Assembly: GCF_003935895.2 (NCBI RefSeq)
Contig: NZ_CP054058.1
Coordinates: 186,001-250,000 of the forward strand
Reading direction: 5' to 3'
DNA length: 64,000 nucleotides
Origin: Scandinavium goeteborgense
GTDB lineage: Bacteria > Pseudomonadota > Gammaproteobacteria > Enterobacterales > Enterobacteriaceae
Below, one piece after another: positions 10,150-18,931 of the stretch. The position numbers and the translations under genes were made by a program. Every line of letters starts with the position of its first letter. Position 1 is the first letter of the stretch. The notes under the pieces are model-generated. The model worked only from the letters and a program-made list of their open reading frames with translations, was not told where the DNA came from and did not search any database.

Positions 10150-11472
10150 TTACAGCGACTGATTCCGTGTCTCATGCGTCAGCACCAGCGCAATCAGCGT
10201 CAGGGCCGCCATCGACGCCAGGTAGTAACCCACGTATGCCAGACCGTAAGTCCCGGTCAACCACGCAGCGATGTAAGGCGCCACGGACGCACCCAAAATC
10301 GACGACACGTTATACGAGAACGACGCCCCGGTGTAACGCACTTCGGTCGGGAACAGCTCCGGCAGCAGCGCGCCCATTGGGCCAAACGTCAGGCCCATCA
10401 GGCTCAGGCCCAGCAGCAAATACGCCATAATCAGCATCGGGTTGCCCGAGCCCAGCAGCGGCTGGAACACGAACAGGCCAAACAGAATAATCAGCGTCGT
10501 AATGGTGATCATGCTCTTACGACGACCAAAGCGGTCAGCCAGCAGGCCAGCAATCGGTACCATCACGCCAAAACCAATCACCGCCATCATCAGCATCCAC
10601 AGCACTTCGTTGCGTGGCAGGCCCAGACCGTGCGGCACCGCAGCGGTGCTGTAGGTCATTGAATAAACGGTCATGATGTAGAACAAGGTATACGTCGCCA
10701 GCATGATAAAGGTGCCGAGTATGGTCACCCGCAGATGCTTGCTGAGCAAGGTGCCCATCGGCACTTTCACCTGTTTCCCGGCGGCAGCGACTTTGGCGAA
10801 CACCGGTGTTTCGTGCAGGGAAACACGGACGTACAGCCCGATAATCACCAGCACCGCAGAGAAGATAAACGGCACGCGCCAGCCCCAGCTCATGAACTGT
10901 TCATCGGTCAGCAGCCAGGAAAGCAGCAGGAAGGTGCCGTTGGCAAAGAAGAAGCCAATCGGCGCGCCAAGCTGTGGGAATGAGCCATACAGCGCACGCT
11001 TTTTCGGTGGCGCATTTTCCGTCGCCAGCAGCGCCGCGCCGCCCCATTCACCGCCCAGACCGAGGCCCTGACCAAAACGCGCCAGCGCCAGCAGCACCGG
11101 AGCCAGAATACCAATGGTGTCGTAGCTCGGCAGTAAACCGATAACCACAGTAGAAATCCCCATCGTCAGCAGGGACGCAACCAGCGTCACTTTACGACCG
11201 ACGCGGTCGCCAAAGTGGCCGAACAGCGCCGAGCCAATCGGACGGGCTACAAACGCGATGGCGAACGTCGCAAGGGATTGCAGTGTTGCCGCAGCCGGAT
11301 CGCCCTGCGGGAAGAAAATATGGGGGAACACGATAACCGCCGCGGTGGCATAAATGTAAAAGTCGAAGAACTCAATGGCGGTGCCAATGAGTGACGCGAC
11401 GACGACTTTATTCCGCGAGTTGACCGGGGCGATGTCCTGCTGAGTATCGAGTGTTGTGGCAGCTGATTGCAT
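10150..11472 (-). CDS. yhjE: MFS metabolite:proton symporter YhjE
   Basis: A 440-residue transporter of the metabolite:H+ symporter branch of the major facilitator superfamily, with 12 predicted membrane segments. The diagnostic loop FGDRVGRK after the second segment and a second copy, LADRFGRRKS, in the C-terminal half are visible. Length and sequence match E. coli YhjE as remembered. The substrate is unknown; the wider branch includes proline/betaine and alpha-ketoglutarate carriers. Confidence 0.93.
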   Translation of the reverse strand: MQSAATTLDTQQDIAPVNSRNKVVVASLIGTAIEFFDFYIYATAAVIVFPHIFFPQGDPAAATLQSLATFAIAFVARPIGSALFGHFGDRVGRKVTLVASLLTMGISTVVIGLLPSYDTIGILAPVLLALARFGQGLGLGGEWGGAALLATENAPPKKRALYGSFPQLGAPIGFFFANGTFLLLSWLLTDEQFMSWGWRVPFIFSAVLVIIGLYVRVSLHETPVFAKVAAAGKQVKVPMGTLLSKHLRVTILGTFIMLATYTLFYIMTVYSMTYSTAAVPHGLGLPRNEVLWMLMMAVIGFGVMVPIAGLLADRFGRRKSMITITTLIILFGLFVFQPLLGSGNPMLIMAYLLLGLSLMGLTFGPMGALLPELFPTEVRYTGASFSYNVSSILGASVAPYIAAWLTGTYGLAYVGYYLASMAALTLIALVLTHETRNQSL

Positions 11473-11702
11473 AATCTTTTCTTATTTTTAGGCGAACGAA
11501 CGGCCATATTACGCACAGCAAAAGCGACATTTCAATGTGTAACAAGGTGGGAAGCCGGGTGAAAAACAGGCAAAAAGCGGATAATTTTCGGGCCAGCGAA
11601 ATCACTTCTATGAAATGCTTCACACAATTCGATAATAAGTGAATATCACTGCTTTTAGGTTAAATAAAAGTTACCAACTGGATTTATCGACTAGAAATGG
11701 AA

Positions 11703-11726
11703 ATCGGGCTGATATTTCAGCCCGAT
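11703..11726 (-). terminator. Probable terminator after yhjD
   Basis: A perfect 10-bp stem, ATCGGGCTGA with its complement and a 4-base loop, starts 7 bases past the yhjD stop. On the minus strand it is followed by TTTCC, a short T-tract. Confidence 0.55.
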
Positions 11727-11733
11727 AACCGTA

Positions 11734-12762
11734 TCAGTGGTGCGTTTTGCCCGGCATCCGCCGGTCATCTTTGTATTCGGCGGTGGCAATCCACGCGGCG
11801 CAGAACAGCGTCAGGCGGGCGAAGAAGTAGAAAAACGCCATGATCCCGAGCACCGAGCCAAATGCCGCCCCGGACGGGGATTTCACCAGCGCGGGCAGCG
11901 TCCAGGTCATGATGATTTTAATTACCTCAAAGCCGATGGCCGCAATAAAGGTGCCGCGAACCAGTGCTTTTCGGCGTGGGCGATGGCGCGGGAGTCGCCA
12001 GAAAATCCAGAAGAACAACAGATAGTTGGCGAGAATCGAAATCGCGAGGCCGATAACGCGCCACGTCGGTTTCAGCCATTCAACCGAGTCCAGATACAGC
12101 GCAGAGATGATCATCTGCTGCGCAGCCCCGGCGACGGAGGTAATCGACAGCGTGACAATCAGCGCAATCAGCAGGCCAATCAGCGACACAAAATCGCGGA
12201 AGTACTTAACCCAGAATTTCTCCTGGTCCTGCGGCGAGCGTTCCCACACGTCGCGCGACTGGGCGCGAATGGCCTCGCGCAAATTACCCATCCAGTTAAT
12301 TCCGGAGTACAGCGCCACCAGAAGACCGACAATCCCGACGGTGGTTCGCTGCTGAATCGCCGTACTGATGGTGTTTTTCAGCGTGGCGGCGAGGGTCGGG
12401 TCGCTGACGTTGACCAGAATCTTATCGAAAATATCCTGCAACAGCGTTGGGTGCGAGACGAGGACAAAACCGGCCGCAGCGAACGACACCATCAGAATCG
12501 GGATCATCGACAGGAATGAGAAGTAGGTAATGGCCGCGCCAAACTGATTGCCCAGGCGATCGTTAAAGCGCTCGGCGGCGCGAATCAAATGGGCGATAAA
12601 CGGCTGGCGCTGCACTTTTTTAGCGGTGCCGGTGGCTTTGTTCAGCGCACCGCTGGCCCGCTGTTTGATGCCCGAAGCGGAAGGGTCATCAGTCTCCATT
12701 TTCCTGACGGGATCGTATTCCAGATCCTGAGTAGGGCGTTTTGCGTCGTTATCCGGCGTCAT
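11734..12762 (-). CDS. yhjD: Inner-membrane protein YhjD (YihY/BrkB family)
   Basis: A 342-residue polytopic membrane protein of the YihY/BrkB (former RBN) family. A hydrophilic N-terminal tail of about 60 residues precedes the membrane region, in which NQFGAAITYFSFLSMIPIL and SGINWMGNLREAIRAQ are conserved blocks. In E. coli a YhjD mutation allows growth without Kdo on lipid A, which led to the idea of a role in lipid IVA transport. The ATG at 12762 follows AAGGA upstream. The gene is 81 bases before (upstream of) the end of the LysR gene, in the same direction. Confidence 0.92.
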   Translation of the reverse strand: MTPDNDAKRPTQDLEYDPVRKMETDDPSASGIKQRASGALNKATGTAKKVQRQPFIAHLIRAAERFNDRLGNQFGAAITYFSFLSMIPILMVSFAAAGFVLVSHPTLLQDIFDKILVNVSDPTLAATLKNTISTAIQQRTTVGIVGLLVALYSGINWMGNLREAIRAQSRDVWERSPQDQEKFWVKYFRDFVSLIGLLIALIVTLSITSVAGAAQQMIISALYLDSVEWLKPTWRVIGLAISILANYLLFFWIFWRLPRHRPRRKALVRGTFIAAIGFEVIKIIMTWTLPALVKSPSGAAFGSVLGIMAFFYFFARLTLFCAAWIATAEYKDDRRMPGKTHH

Positions 12763-12843
12763 CAGGTATTTATTCCTTCTTTTTACAACATAAACGAAAT
12801 TATAGCCGATGAGGGGTCGATGATTGACGAAACCTCATGGCGA

Positions 12844-13743
12844 TTAATCAACGTAGCTTTTCAGCACGTCGGTTAACCACTCCATAAACAGATGTACGCG
12901 GCGGGAAAGGTTGCGGCGATGCGGGTAAATCAGCGACACCGGCATCGGTTCGGCGCGGTAGTGCGGCAGGATTTCGACCAGTTTTCCGCTGCGCAAGGCA
13001 TCCTTCACGCCGATGCGCGGCACCTGAATAATCCCCAGCCCGGCGAGGCAGGCTGCGTGATAGGTTTCGGTACTGTTAACCGTCAAAATACCGCCGGTTT
13101 TCAGCCAGCGAATTTGATTATCGGTATTGAGCTCAAAGCCCTGTGGGCGCACGCCGAGGCTGGTGGCGTAGTGCACCATCGCATGGCCCGCGAGATCGTC
13201 GAGGGTTTCCGGGTAGCCAAAACGTTCCAGATAATTAGGGCTGGCGCAGTTAATTACGGTCAGTTTGCCGATCGGCCGCGCCACTAATCCAGAATCTTTC
13301 AGCGTGCCGACGCGCACCACGCAGTCGAATCCTTCCCGAATCACATCCACCAGGCGGTCGCTGCTGCTCAGCTCCAGTTCGATACCGGGATACTGTTGCA
13401 GGAACGCGGGCAGTTTTGGAATGACTAAATTTCGAGCAACGCCCACCGGCATGTCGACCCGTAAACGCCCGCTGATGCTGGTGGGGTCATGCTGGAACAT
13501 GCCGTCGAGTTCATCGAGGTTGCTGAGCAAATCTTTTGCGCGTTCGTAATAGACCATCCCATCCTGCGTAAGCTGCACCCGGCGGGTGGTGCGGTGTAAA
13601 AGGCGTACGCCCAGCAGGTTTTCCAGCGCCTGGATTTGCCGCGATACGCTACCTTTTGGAAGGCCGAGCGTGTCAGCCGCGCGCGAAAAACTCTCCAGTT
13701 CTGCGACGCGAATGAACAGCTGCATTGCGTGAATTTTATCCAT
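12844..13743 (-). CDS. yhjC: LysR-type transcriptional regulator, YhjC-like
   Basis: A 299-residue LysR-family regulator. The N-terminal winged helix-turn-helix is at residues 1-60 (SFSRAADTLGLPKGSVSRQIQALE), followed by a periplasmic-binding-like effector domain. It occupies the E. coli yhjC position next to yhjD and has the same length. However, it is divergent from the SDR gene at 13862, with 118 bases between the starts. It may therefore regulate that gene, an arrangement typical of LysR regulator-target pairs. The effector is unknown. Confidence 0.8.
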   Translation of the reverse strand: MDKIHAMQLFIRVAELESFSRAADTLGLPKGSVSRQIQALENLLGVRLLHRTTRRVQLTQDGMVYYERAKDLLSNLDELDGMFQHDPTSISGRLRVDMPVGVARNLVIPKLPAFLQQYPGIELELSSSDRLVDVIREGFDCVVRVGTLKDSGLVARPIGKLTVINCASPNYLERFGYPETLDDLAGHAMVHYATSLGVRPQGFELNTDNQIRWLKTGGILTVNSTETYHAACLAGLGIIQVPRIGVKDALRSGKLVEILPHYRAEPMPVSLIYPHRRNLSRRVHLFMEWLTDVLKSYVD

Positions 13744-13861
13744 ACGTAACGGCCTTTGTTGTTCTCAGTGAAACAATGAAACGTAATTTCGTGCCTTTAT
13801 TGATTATACACAACCTAATAAGCTCTCTCTCACTGTTCTCCTGTCTGAAATGAGGTTGGTT

Positions 13862-14620
13862 ATGACACAACGTATCGCTTTGATCACTGGCGCAAGCCGT
13901 GGGCTGGGAAAAAACGCGGCCCTGAAGCTGGCAGCGAAAGGAATTGATATTCTGCTGACGTACAACAGCAATCAGCAGGAAGCACAAAAAGTTGTCGCGG
14001 AAATTGAGAAATTTGGCGTGAAAGCCGCGGCATTACAGCTGAACGTCGCCGAAGTGTCGGGTTTTGAGAAGTTCGCTCAACAGGTTCAGCTGCAACTGCA
14101 ACAAACCTGGCAGCGCGACACCTTTGATTATTTAGTGAACAACGCCGGAATCGGTCTGTACGGTGCGTTTGCCGAGACCAGTGAAGCGGTGTTTGACGAG
14201 CTGATGAACATCCACTTTAAAGGCCCGTTCTTCCTGACTCAGCAGCTTCTGCCACTCATTCAGGATGGCGGCCGGATCCTGAACGTGTCGTCTGGGCTGG
14301 CGCGTTTTGCGCTGCCGGGCTTTGCGGCTTACGCCTCCATGAAAGGTGCGATGGAAGTGCTGACGCGCTACCAGGCGAAAGAACTGGGCGCGCGCGGTAT
14401 TTCGGTCAACATTATTGCCCCGGGTGCGATTGAAACCGACTTCGGCGGCGGGCGCGTGCGTGATAATGCGGAAATGAATCAGTATGTTGCATCCCAGACG
14501 GCGCTTGGCCGGGCGGGCCTGCCGGATGATATCGGCGGCGCGATTGCCGCGCTGCTCAGCGACGAGCTGGGCTGGATGAACGCGCAACGCATTGAAGTTT
14601 CGGGCGGGATGTTCCTGTAA
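13862..14620 (+). CDS. Short-chain dehydrogenase/reductase
   Basis: A 252-residue classical SDR oxidoreductase. The nucleotide-binding motif TGASRGLG is at the N-terminus, NNAG in the middle, and the catalytic serine with YASMK (YxxxK) further on. The C-terminus EVSGGMFL is typical of FabG-like enzymes. The ATG at 13862 follows GAGG with 6-base spacing and is preferred over the ATG four codons earlier, which lacks a ribosome site. It is divergent from the LysR gene, the likely regulator. The substrate cannot be read from sequence. Confidence 0.88.
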   Translation: MTQRIALITGASRGLGKNAALKLAAKGIDILLTYNSNQQEAQKVVAEIEKFGVKAAALQLNVAEVSGFEKFAQQVQLQLQQTWQRDTFDYLVNNAGIGLYGAFAETSEAVFDELMNIHFKGPFFLTQQLLPLIQDGGRILNVSSGLARFALPGFAAYASMKGAMEVLTRYQAKELGARGISVNIIAPGAIETDFGGGRVRDNAEMNQYVASQTALGRAGLPDDIGGAIAALLSDELGWMNAQRIEVSGGMFL

Positions 14621-14626
14621 GTCTGA

Positions 14627-14714
14627 CCCTCTCCCATAGGGCGAGGGTTAGGGAGAGGGAGACTCAGGTCTCTTTATCCCCTCGCCCCTATGGGGAGAGG
14701 GCTAGGGTGAGGGG
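14627..14714. repeat. CCCTCTCCC palindromic repeat, inverted pair (copy 2)
   Basis: Units at 14627-14659 and 14678-14714 share the CCCTCTCCC/GGGAGAGGG design of copy 1. The second unit overlaps the end of the convergent GNAT gene and supplies its last codons and TAG stop. Confidence 0.8.
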
Positions 14715-15241
14715 CGTTGATACTCGTGACGCAATAATCCCAGCACCCAATCGTTGTGCCATTTCCCGCCAATCAGATAGCTTTCCCGCAATTCCCCTTC
14801 CAGCATAAAACCCGCTTTCTCCAGCACCCGGCGCGAGGCGCTATTCCCCACGGTGACTGTGGCGATGAGCCGCCGTATCTCACCGGTGGTAAACGCAAAA
14901 TCACATACCGCGCGCAGCGATTCCGTGGCGAACCCTCTACCGTGCGCTTCGGGTGCAAATAAGAAACCCACTTCCGCACAGTCCGGCTCCCGGTGAATAT
15001 ACCCGGTCAAGCCCACGGGCATGCCCGTTGCCTTCTCCCGAACCAGCAGGCACAGCCAATGTTCGGCACCCGGCTTCCACTGCGGTAGTCGCGATTCAAA
15101 TGCTTCTCGGATCTCGCTTTCCGGCCGTGAATCATCCACGTAGCGCATCACTTCCTGGTTCTGCTCCAAGGCCAAAAAGAAGGGCCAGTCCGCTTCGGAA
15201 AGCGATTCAGCACTCAATCTGGGTGTCACGATTTTTACCAT
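14702..15241 (-). CDS. GNAT acetyltransferase (RimJ/RimL-like)
   Basis: A 179-residue GNAT-family N-acetyltransferase of the RimJ/RimL type, with the acetyl-CoA pyrophosphate loop EAHGRGFATESL at about residues 95-106 and the C-terminal block NSASRRVLEKAGF. It probably acetylates a protein N-terminus or a small amine; the target is unknown. The ATG at 15241 has GGAG nine bases upstream. The last residues (QRPSP) and the TAG stop are encoded inside the adjacent palindromic repeat, so the repeat has probably remodelled the C-terminus. Confidence 0.88.
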   Translation of the reverse strand: MVKIVTPRLSAESLSEADWPFFLALEQNQEVMRYVDDSRPESEIREAFESRLPQWKPGAEHWLCLLVREKATGMPVGLTGYIHREPDCAEVGFLFAPEAHGRGFATESLRAVCDFAFTTGEIRRLIATVTVGNSASRRVLEKAGFMLEGELRESYLIGGKWHNDWVLGLLRHEYQRPSP

Positions 15242-15338
15242 CGTATTTACTCCGGGTACTTTTATCGGTTTATAGACGGATTAGCCCACATCACACTGAT
15301 GTAATCTCATTTCTAACTTGCTAAAAACAAAAATAAAA

Positions 15339-15355
15339 CCCCGTAATGTTCGGGG
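15339..15355 (-). terminator. Minus-strand intrinsic terminator with no obvious gene
   Basis: Read on the minus strand, CCCCG-AACATTA-CGGGG is followed by TTTTATTTTTG and more T. This is a compact intrinsic terminator. It would stop transcription entering from the 5' region of the HEPN gene towards the GNAT gene, although no minus-strand gene lies upstream. It may bound an antisense RNA or insulate the GNAT promoter. Confidence 0.55.
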
Positions 15356-15384
15356 ATACTGATGTCCTCTGAGAAGGAAAACAG

Positions 15385-16971
15385 ATGCACACTGCATCGC
15401 ACTATTCCGGTGACCAGTTTGAGCACTGTCTGAGCGTGATCCGCCAGGCGGCGAGCGAGATCCTCTCGCTGCTGAATGTCCACGGCGCTGACGCGAAAGA
15501 TCCGCGCGGGTTTCTCGAGCAACTCGAGCAGGCCCGGCTGAATCTGGGCGGTTGGGCGAACGTGGCGCGGCGGCTCAATCTCAATGATGCGCAGATTAGC
15601 GATTTCACCTTGCAGCTGCGCCATTTGCAACAGGTGGTCCCGGTCTATGAACGCGGACAGGCGGTGACCGACAACCAGATGATTGCGGCGCTGCGTTTCG
15701 TTGCCGCGCTGGAATTTGTGCGCCAGCAGCAGCCGCGTCTTAAATTTGATTCGCTGCCCGGCGAGGATGGCGATATGCATCAGGAACAGGCTCAGCGGCA
15801 GCTGCGCGCCCTGACGCTGATGCTCAAAGCGCTGATTAGCCAGGCTTTCCCCGATGCTACACGCCTGAATGATTCCCTCAAGCTGCAGTTCGGCGCTGAC
15901 AGCGTTCGTCGATGGCTGGCGAACGGCGACACCGGGGATATTCTGTCGGGCATGTTGTTCAGCGATTTGGCCCTGCTGATCGTCGATAAAAAAGCCTTTG
16001 CCCGTCATTACTCGACGCTGTTTAACGCCGCGTCAGCCCTGACGTTTCTGGCGGAACAGCGCGTCACGCTGCATGCGTTTCTGGAAGATTGCCGGATGAT
16101 GCGGAACGCCGTCCTCGCGCACCGTCCGTTGACGACGACTGAAATGGTGCTGCTCGATAACTATCTGCGCCAGATTGCCAGCCCGGTTCAGCGCGCGTTT
16201 GAGCAGGGCCGCACGCGGGTGAATCCGGCGTCTTTTATGGCGGTGGACAGCAACGAATTACACCATTTCTGGGAGAATGCCCGCGGCAAAGATCGGGCGC
16301 TGGGGGGCGATGTTTCGCCGGTCCGAGAGAATATCGAACCGCCGAAAAAGCAGGCGGTGCGCAGCCCGGAAGACCGTGACCAGGTGATTTCAACGGTGCT
16401 GTGGTGCTCCGTTGGCGTGGCGATGCTAGTGATGGCGTTCGCTGCACTGTGGATGTTTAACAACGTGGCGCCTGCGGAATCGACAGCGCAGGCAAGCGAA
16501 GCGCTGGTGGAGGCGCCGGAGCGTGAAACTCCGTCGCCGCGCGAGAAGCTGGCAAATAGGGGGATCAGCTGGGATATCAATAGTCTGCGAGCGGCCATCG
16601 ACCGCAACGATACTCAGGTGACGATGCTGTTTTTACAGGGCGGAATGACCTGGCAGCTGGCGTGGACCGAGCAGGCGCAGTCGTTCCGCTCCGATGAGGT
16701 GCTGGAACTTTTGCTGCGCTACCGGCTGCAAATGGATGAGCCAAAGCCGTGCCGGCGGTTTATCAGCACCCTCAGCCACGCGATGGCCAACGGCGAGTCG
16801 TTAACGTCGGTGCGCAAAGAGTATTTACAGGCGTTCTGCGCCACACCTGCGGTGATCGAACGCCAGCACTACAACGTTTCGCAGGCCAGGCTGCGCGCGG
16901 ATGCCACGCCGGATGCGCAAAATAAAAAATGGCTCACTATTCAGTCAGCCATTTATAGCGCCATTCGATAA
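15385..16971 (+). CDS. Membrane-anchored HEPN protein, STY4199 family
   Basis: A 528-residue protein that I take to be the STY4199-family HEPN protein known from Salmonella and Enterobacter annotations; the function is not known. The cytoplasmic N-terminal part is helical and contains R240-NAVLA-H246, a fit to the HEPN ribonuclease signature RxnH with the usual polar residue after the arginine. One membrane segment follows at about 334-358 (VISTVLWCSVGVAMLVMAFAALW). A C-terminal region of about 150 residues has an ankyrin-like piece (LRAAIDRNDTQVTMLFLQGG). The ATG at 15385 follows AGAAGGA. It converges on treF with a 5-base gap. Both RNase and partner-binding roles are possible. Confidence 0.72.
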   Translation: MHTASHYSGDQFEHCLSVIRQAASEILSLLNVHGADAKDPRGFLEQLEQARLNLGGWANVARRLNLNDAQISDFTLQLRHLQQVVPVYERGQAVTDNQMIAALRFVAALEFVRQQQPRLKFDSLPGEDGDMHQEQAQRQLRALTLMLKALISQAFPDATRLNDSLKLQFGADSVRRWLANGDTGDILSGMLFSDLALLIVDKKAFARHYSTLFNAASALTFLAEQRVTLHAFLEDCRMMRNAVLAHRPLTTTEMVLLDNYLRQIASPVQRAFEQGRTRVNPASFMAVDSNELHHFWENARGKDRALGGDVSPVRENIEPPKKQAVRSPEDRDQVISTVLWCSVGVAMLVMAFAALWMFNNVAPAESTAQASEALVEAPERETPSPREKLANRGISWDINSLRAAIDRNDTQVTMLFLQGGMTWQLAWTEQAQSFRSDEVLELLLRYRLQMDEPKPCRRFISTLSHAMANGESLTSVRKEYLQAFCATPAVIERQHYNVSQARLRADATPDAQNKKWLTIQSAIYSAIR

Positions 16972-16976
16972 CAGCG

Positions 16977-18629
16977 TTACGGTTCGCCGTACAGACCCAT
17001 CAGGCGGCGCGCCACGCCGTTGGTCCAGCCGAAGCCGTCCTGTAACGGATATTCTCCGCCGCCCCCTTCACGGGGCGTACCGGTGGCGATGTGATATTTC
17101 TCAATCACCTTCTGATGGTGCTGATAAAAGTGGTTCACGGTTTTCAGCCAGCTACGGGCGATTTCATCGCCCAACGCGTCGTTGCCGTACAGCTTGAAGC
17201 CCTGAATCGCCATCCATTGCAGCGGTGCCCAGCCGTTGGGGAAGTCCCACTGCTCGCCGCTGTCGTACTCGGTAGTGAGGATCCCGCCGGGTGTCAGCAG
17301 TCTTGTGCGCACCGCGGTGTCGAGTTTATCCGCCTGTTCATGCGTGGCCATGCCGACGTACAGCGGCACCATGCTGGCGGCAGAAAACAGCGCCAGCTCT
17401 TCGCGACGCCAGTCGTAGTCGCGATAACAGCCCTGTTCGTCATCCCACAGATAGCGCGTCACCGCCGCCCGGCGTTCGCTGGCCTTATGGCGGAACTCGG
17501 CTTCGGTTTCCCGATCGCCTTTGGCACCGGAAATATTGGCGATGGTGCTTTCCAGCTTGAACAGAAAGGCGTTCAAATCGATGGGAATAAACTGGGTGGT
17601 GCGGATACTCGCCAGGCGCGTGGTGTCCCGCAGCCAGCGCGAAGAATAATCCCAGCCGGACTCTGCCCCGGCGCGTAAATCGCGATACACCTCATTCGGT
17701 GGTCGGCCTGAATGGCGCGCGGTTTCCACATCTTCCAGCCACGATTCATCGCGCGGGGTATCACGGTCGTCCCAGTAACGGTTGAGCAGCGAACCGTCCG
17801 GCATGCGCACCACATGGCGCCACGCCTGGTTCGGCAACAGGTTTCCAGACCCGTCCATCCAGAAGTTGTATTCCATTTTCAGATGGTCGAGATAGCGTTT
17901 CGCGCCGCGCACGCCGTCTTCTTCAAACAGCTCCACCATCAGGGCGAATACCGGCGGCTGCGAGCGGCTGAGGTAATAGGTGCGGTTGCCGTTCGGGATG
18001 TGGCCGTAGCGCTCAATCATCCACGCGAAGTTATCGGCCATGCATTTGAGCAAGTCCCCTCGACCACTTTCCGCCAGGCCGAGCATGGTGAAATAGGAGT
18101 CCCAGTAATAGGTCTCGGTGAAGCGTCCGCCGGGTACGATATACGCCTGCGGCAGCGCCAGCAGGGAGGACCAGGGTATGTGATCCTGCGGCTCGCGCGT
18201 TAGCACTGGCCACAGCGTGTCGATATGGTCTTTGAGCGATTTGCTGGGGTCGGAAACGTAGTCGTCGCTGTGGTCTTCCGGCAGCCAGAAATGCTCCTCA
18301 ACGAAGGTTTTCAGATTAAAACCGGGCTGACGTTTTTGCTGGCGGAAGCGGATCAGGATATCCAGCGGGTCCATTCTCGGCGCGCAGTCGGGGAAGGTTT
18401 TGCTGTCGGCAAAGATTCGTGCCGACTGGACGCGCTCAAACAGCTCCATATAGCGGTCTGCGGGAGTCAACGCGTCGGACGCGGGCATCCCTTCGATCAT
18501 TTCCGGTTCGGGCTCAACCTCGAACATTTCATCCAGTTTTAATTCGCACGGATCAGTGAGATAGCAAAGCTCAGACTCGATGGTCTGCGCTTCGTCGGTG
18601 TCCGGGTTGCGTAATTTCTGGTTGAGCAT
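16977..18629 (-). CDS. treF: Cytoplasmic trehalase TreF
   Basis: A 550-residue GH37 trehalase that splits cytoplasmic trehalose into two glucose molecules. It has no signal peptide, unlike TreA. Both trehalase signatures are visible: [15 protein letters not shown] and [12 protein letters not shown], followed by the glycine-rich [17 protein letters not shown]. The start at 18629 ([10 protein letters not shown]) was chosen because GGAGG lies 9 bases upstream and E. coli TreF begins the same way. The frame stays open for another 24 codons upstream, which are not counted. In E. coli treF is induced in stationary phase. Confidence 0.95.
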   Translation of the reverse strand: MLNQKLRNPDTDEAQTIESELCYLTDPCELKLDEMFEVEPEPEMIEGMPASDALTPADRYMELFERVQSARIFADSKTFPDCAPRMDPLDILIRFRQQKRQPGFNLKTFVEEHFWLPEDHSDDYVSDPSKSLKDHIDTLWPVLTREPQDHIPWSSLLALPQAYIVPGGRFTETYYWDSYFTMLGLAESGRGDLLKCMADNFAWMIERYGHIPNGNRTYYLSRSQPPVFALMVELFEEDGVRGAKRYLDHLKMEYNFWMDGSGNLLPNQAWRHVVRMPDGSLLNRYWDDRDTPRDESWLEDVETARHSGRPPNEVYRDLRAGAESGWDYSSRWLRDTTRLASIRTTQFIPIDLNAFLFKLESTIANISGAKGDRETEAEFRHKASERRAAVTRYLWDDEQGCYRDYDWRREELALFSAASMVPLYVGMATHEQADKLDTAVRTRLLTPGGILTTEYDSGEQWDFPNGWAPLQWMAIQGFKLYGNDALGDEIARSWLKTVNHFYQHHQKVIEKYHIATGTPREGGGGEYPLQDGFGWTNGVARRLMGLYGEP

Positions 18630-18931
18630 AGGGTAAAACCTCCGGATAGCGTCAAAACAAGGAGCCGGAAAAAAATCCGGCACACTATTAAGCGTAGACA
18701 TTCGCTTCGATGTCTGGGGGCAAAAGCGTGCGCTTTGTCACGTTTATCGGCTTTTTCCCAAACGTGATTTTCGTCTAATCGGATGTTTTAACGCAAAAAT
18801 CAGTGAAAATGAGTCGAATTGATGGTTTATCACTTTCAGAGCTTTCACTTTGCAACCAATTATGAATATCGTTATGGTCTTGCCCTCCATCGATTTGTAC
18901 ACATTATGCACTTTATTAAACGGGAAGGTCC
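18630..18931. other. Divergent intergenic region, treF / serine hydrolase
   Basis: About 300 bases between treF and the serine-hydrolase gene, clearly more AT-rich than the neighbours (for example around 18780-18920). It must hold both promoters, but I see no clear consensus boxes, repeats or RNA structure. Confidence 0.5.

Noticed and set aside
15313-16008. 231-codon open frame antisense to the HEPN gene
   Set aside because: It mirrors the codon structure of the plus-strand gene, has no family resemblance, and its 3' end runs through the minus-strand terminator.
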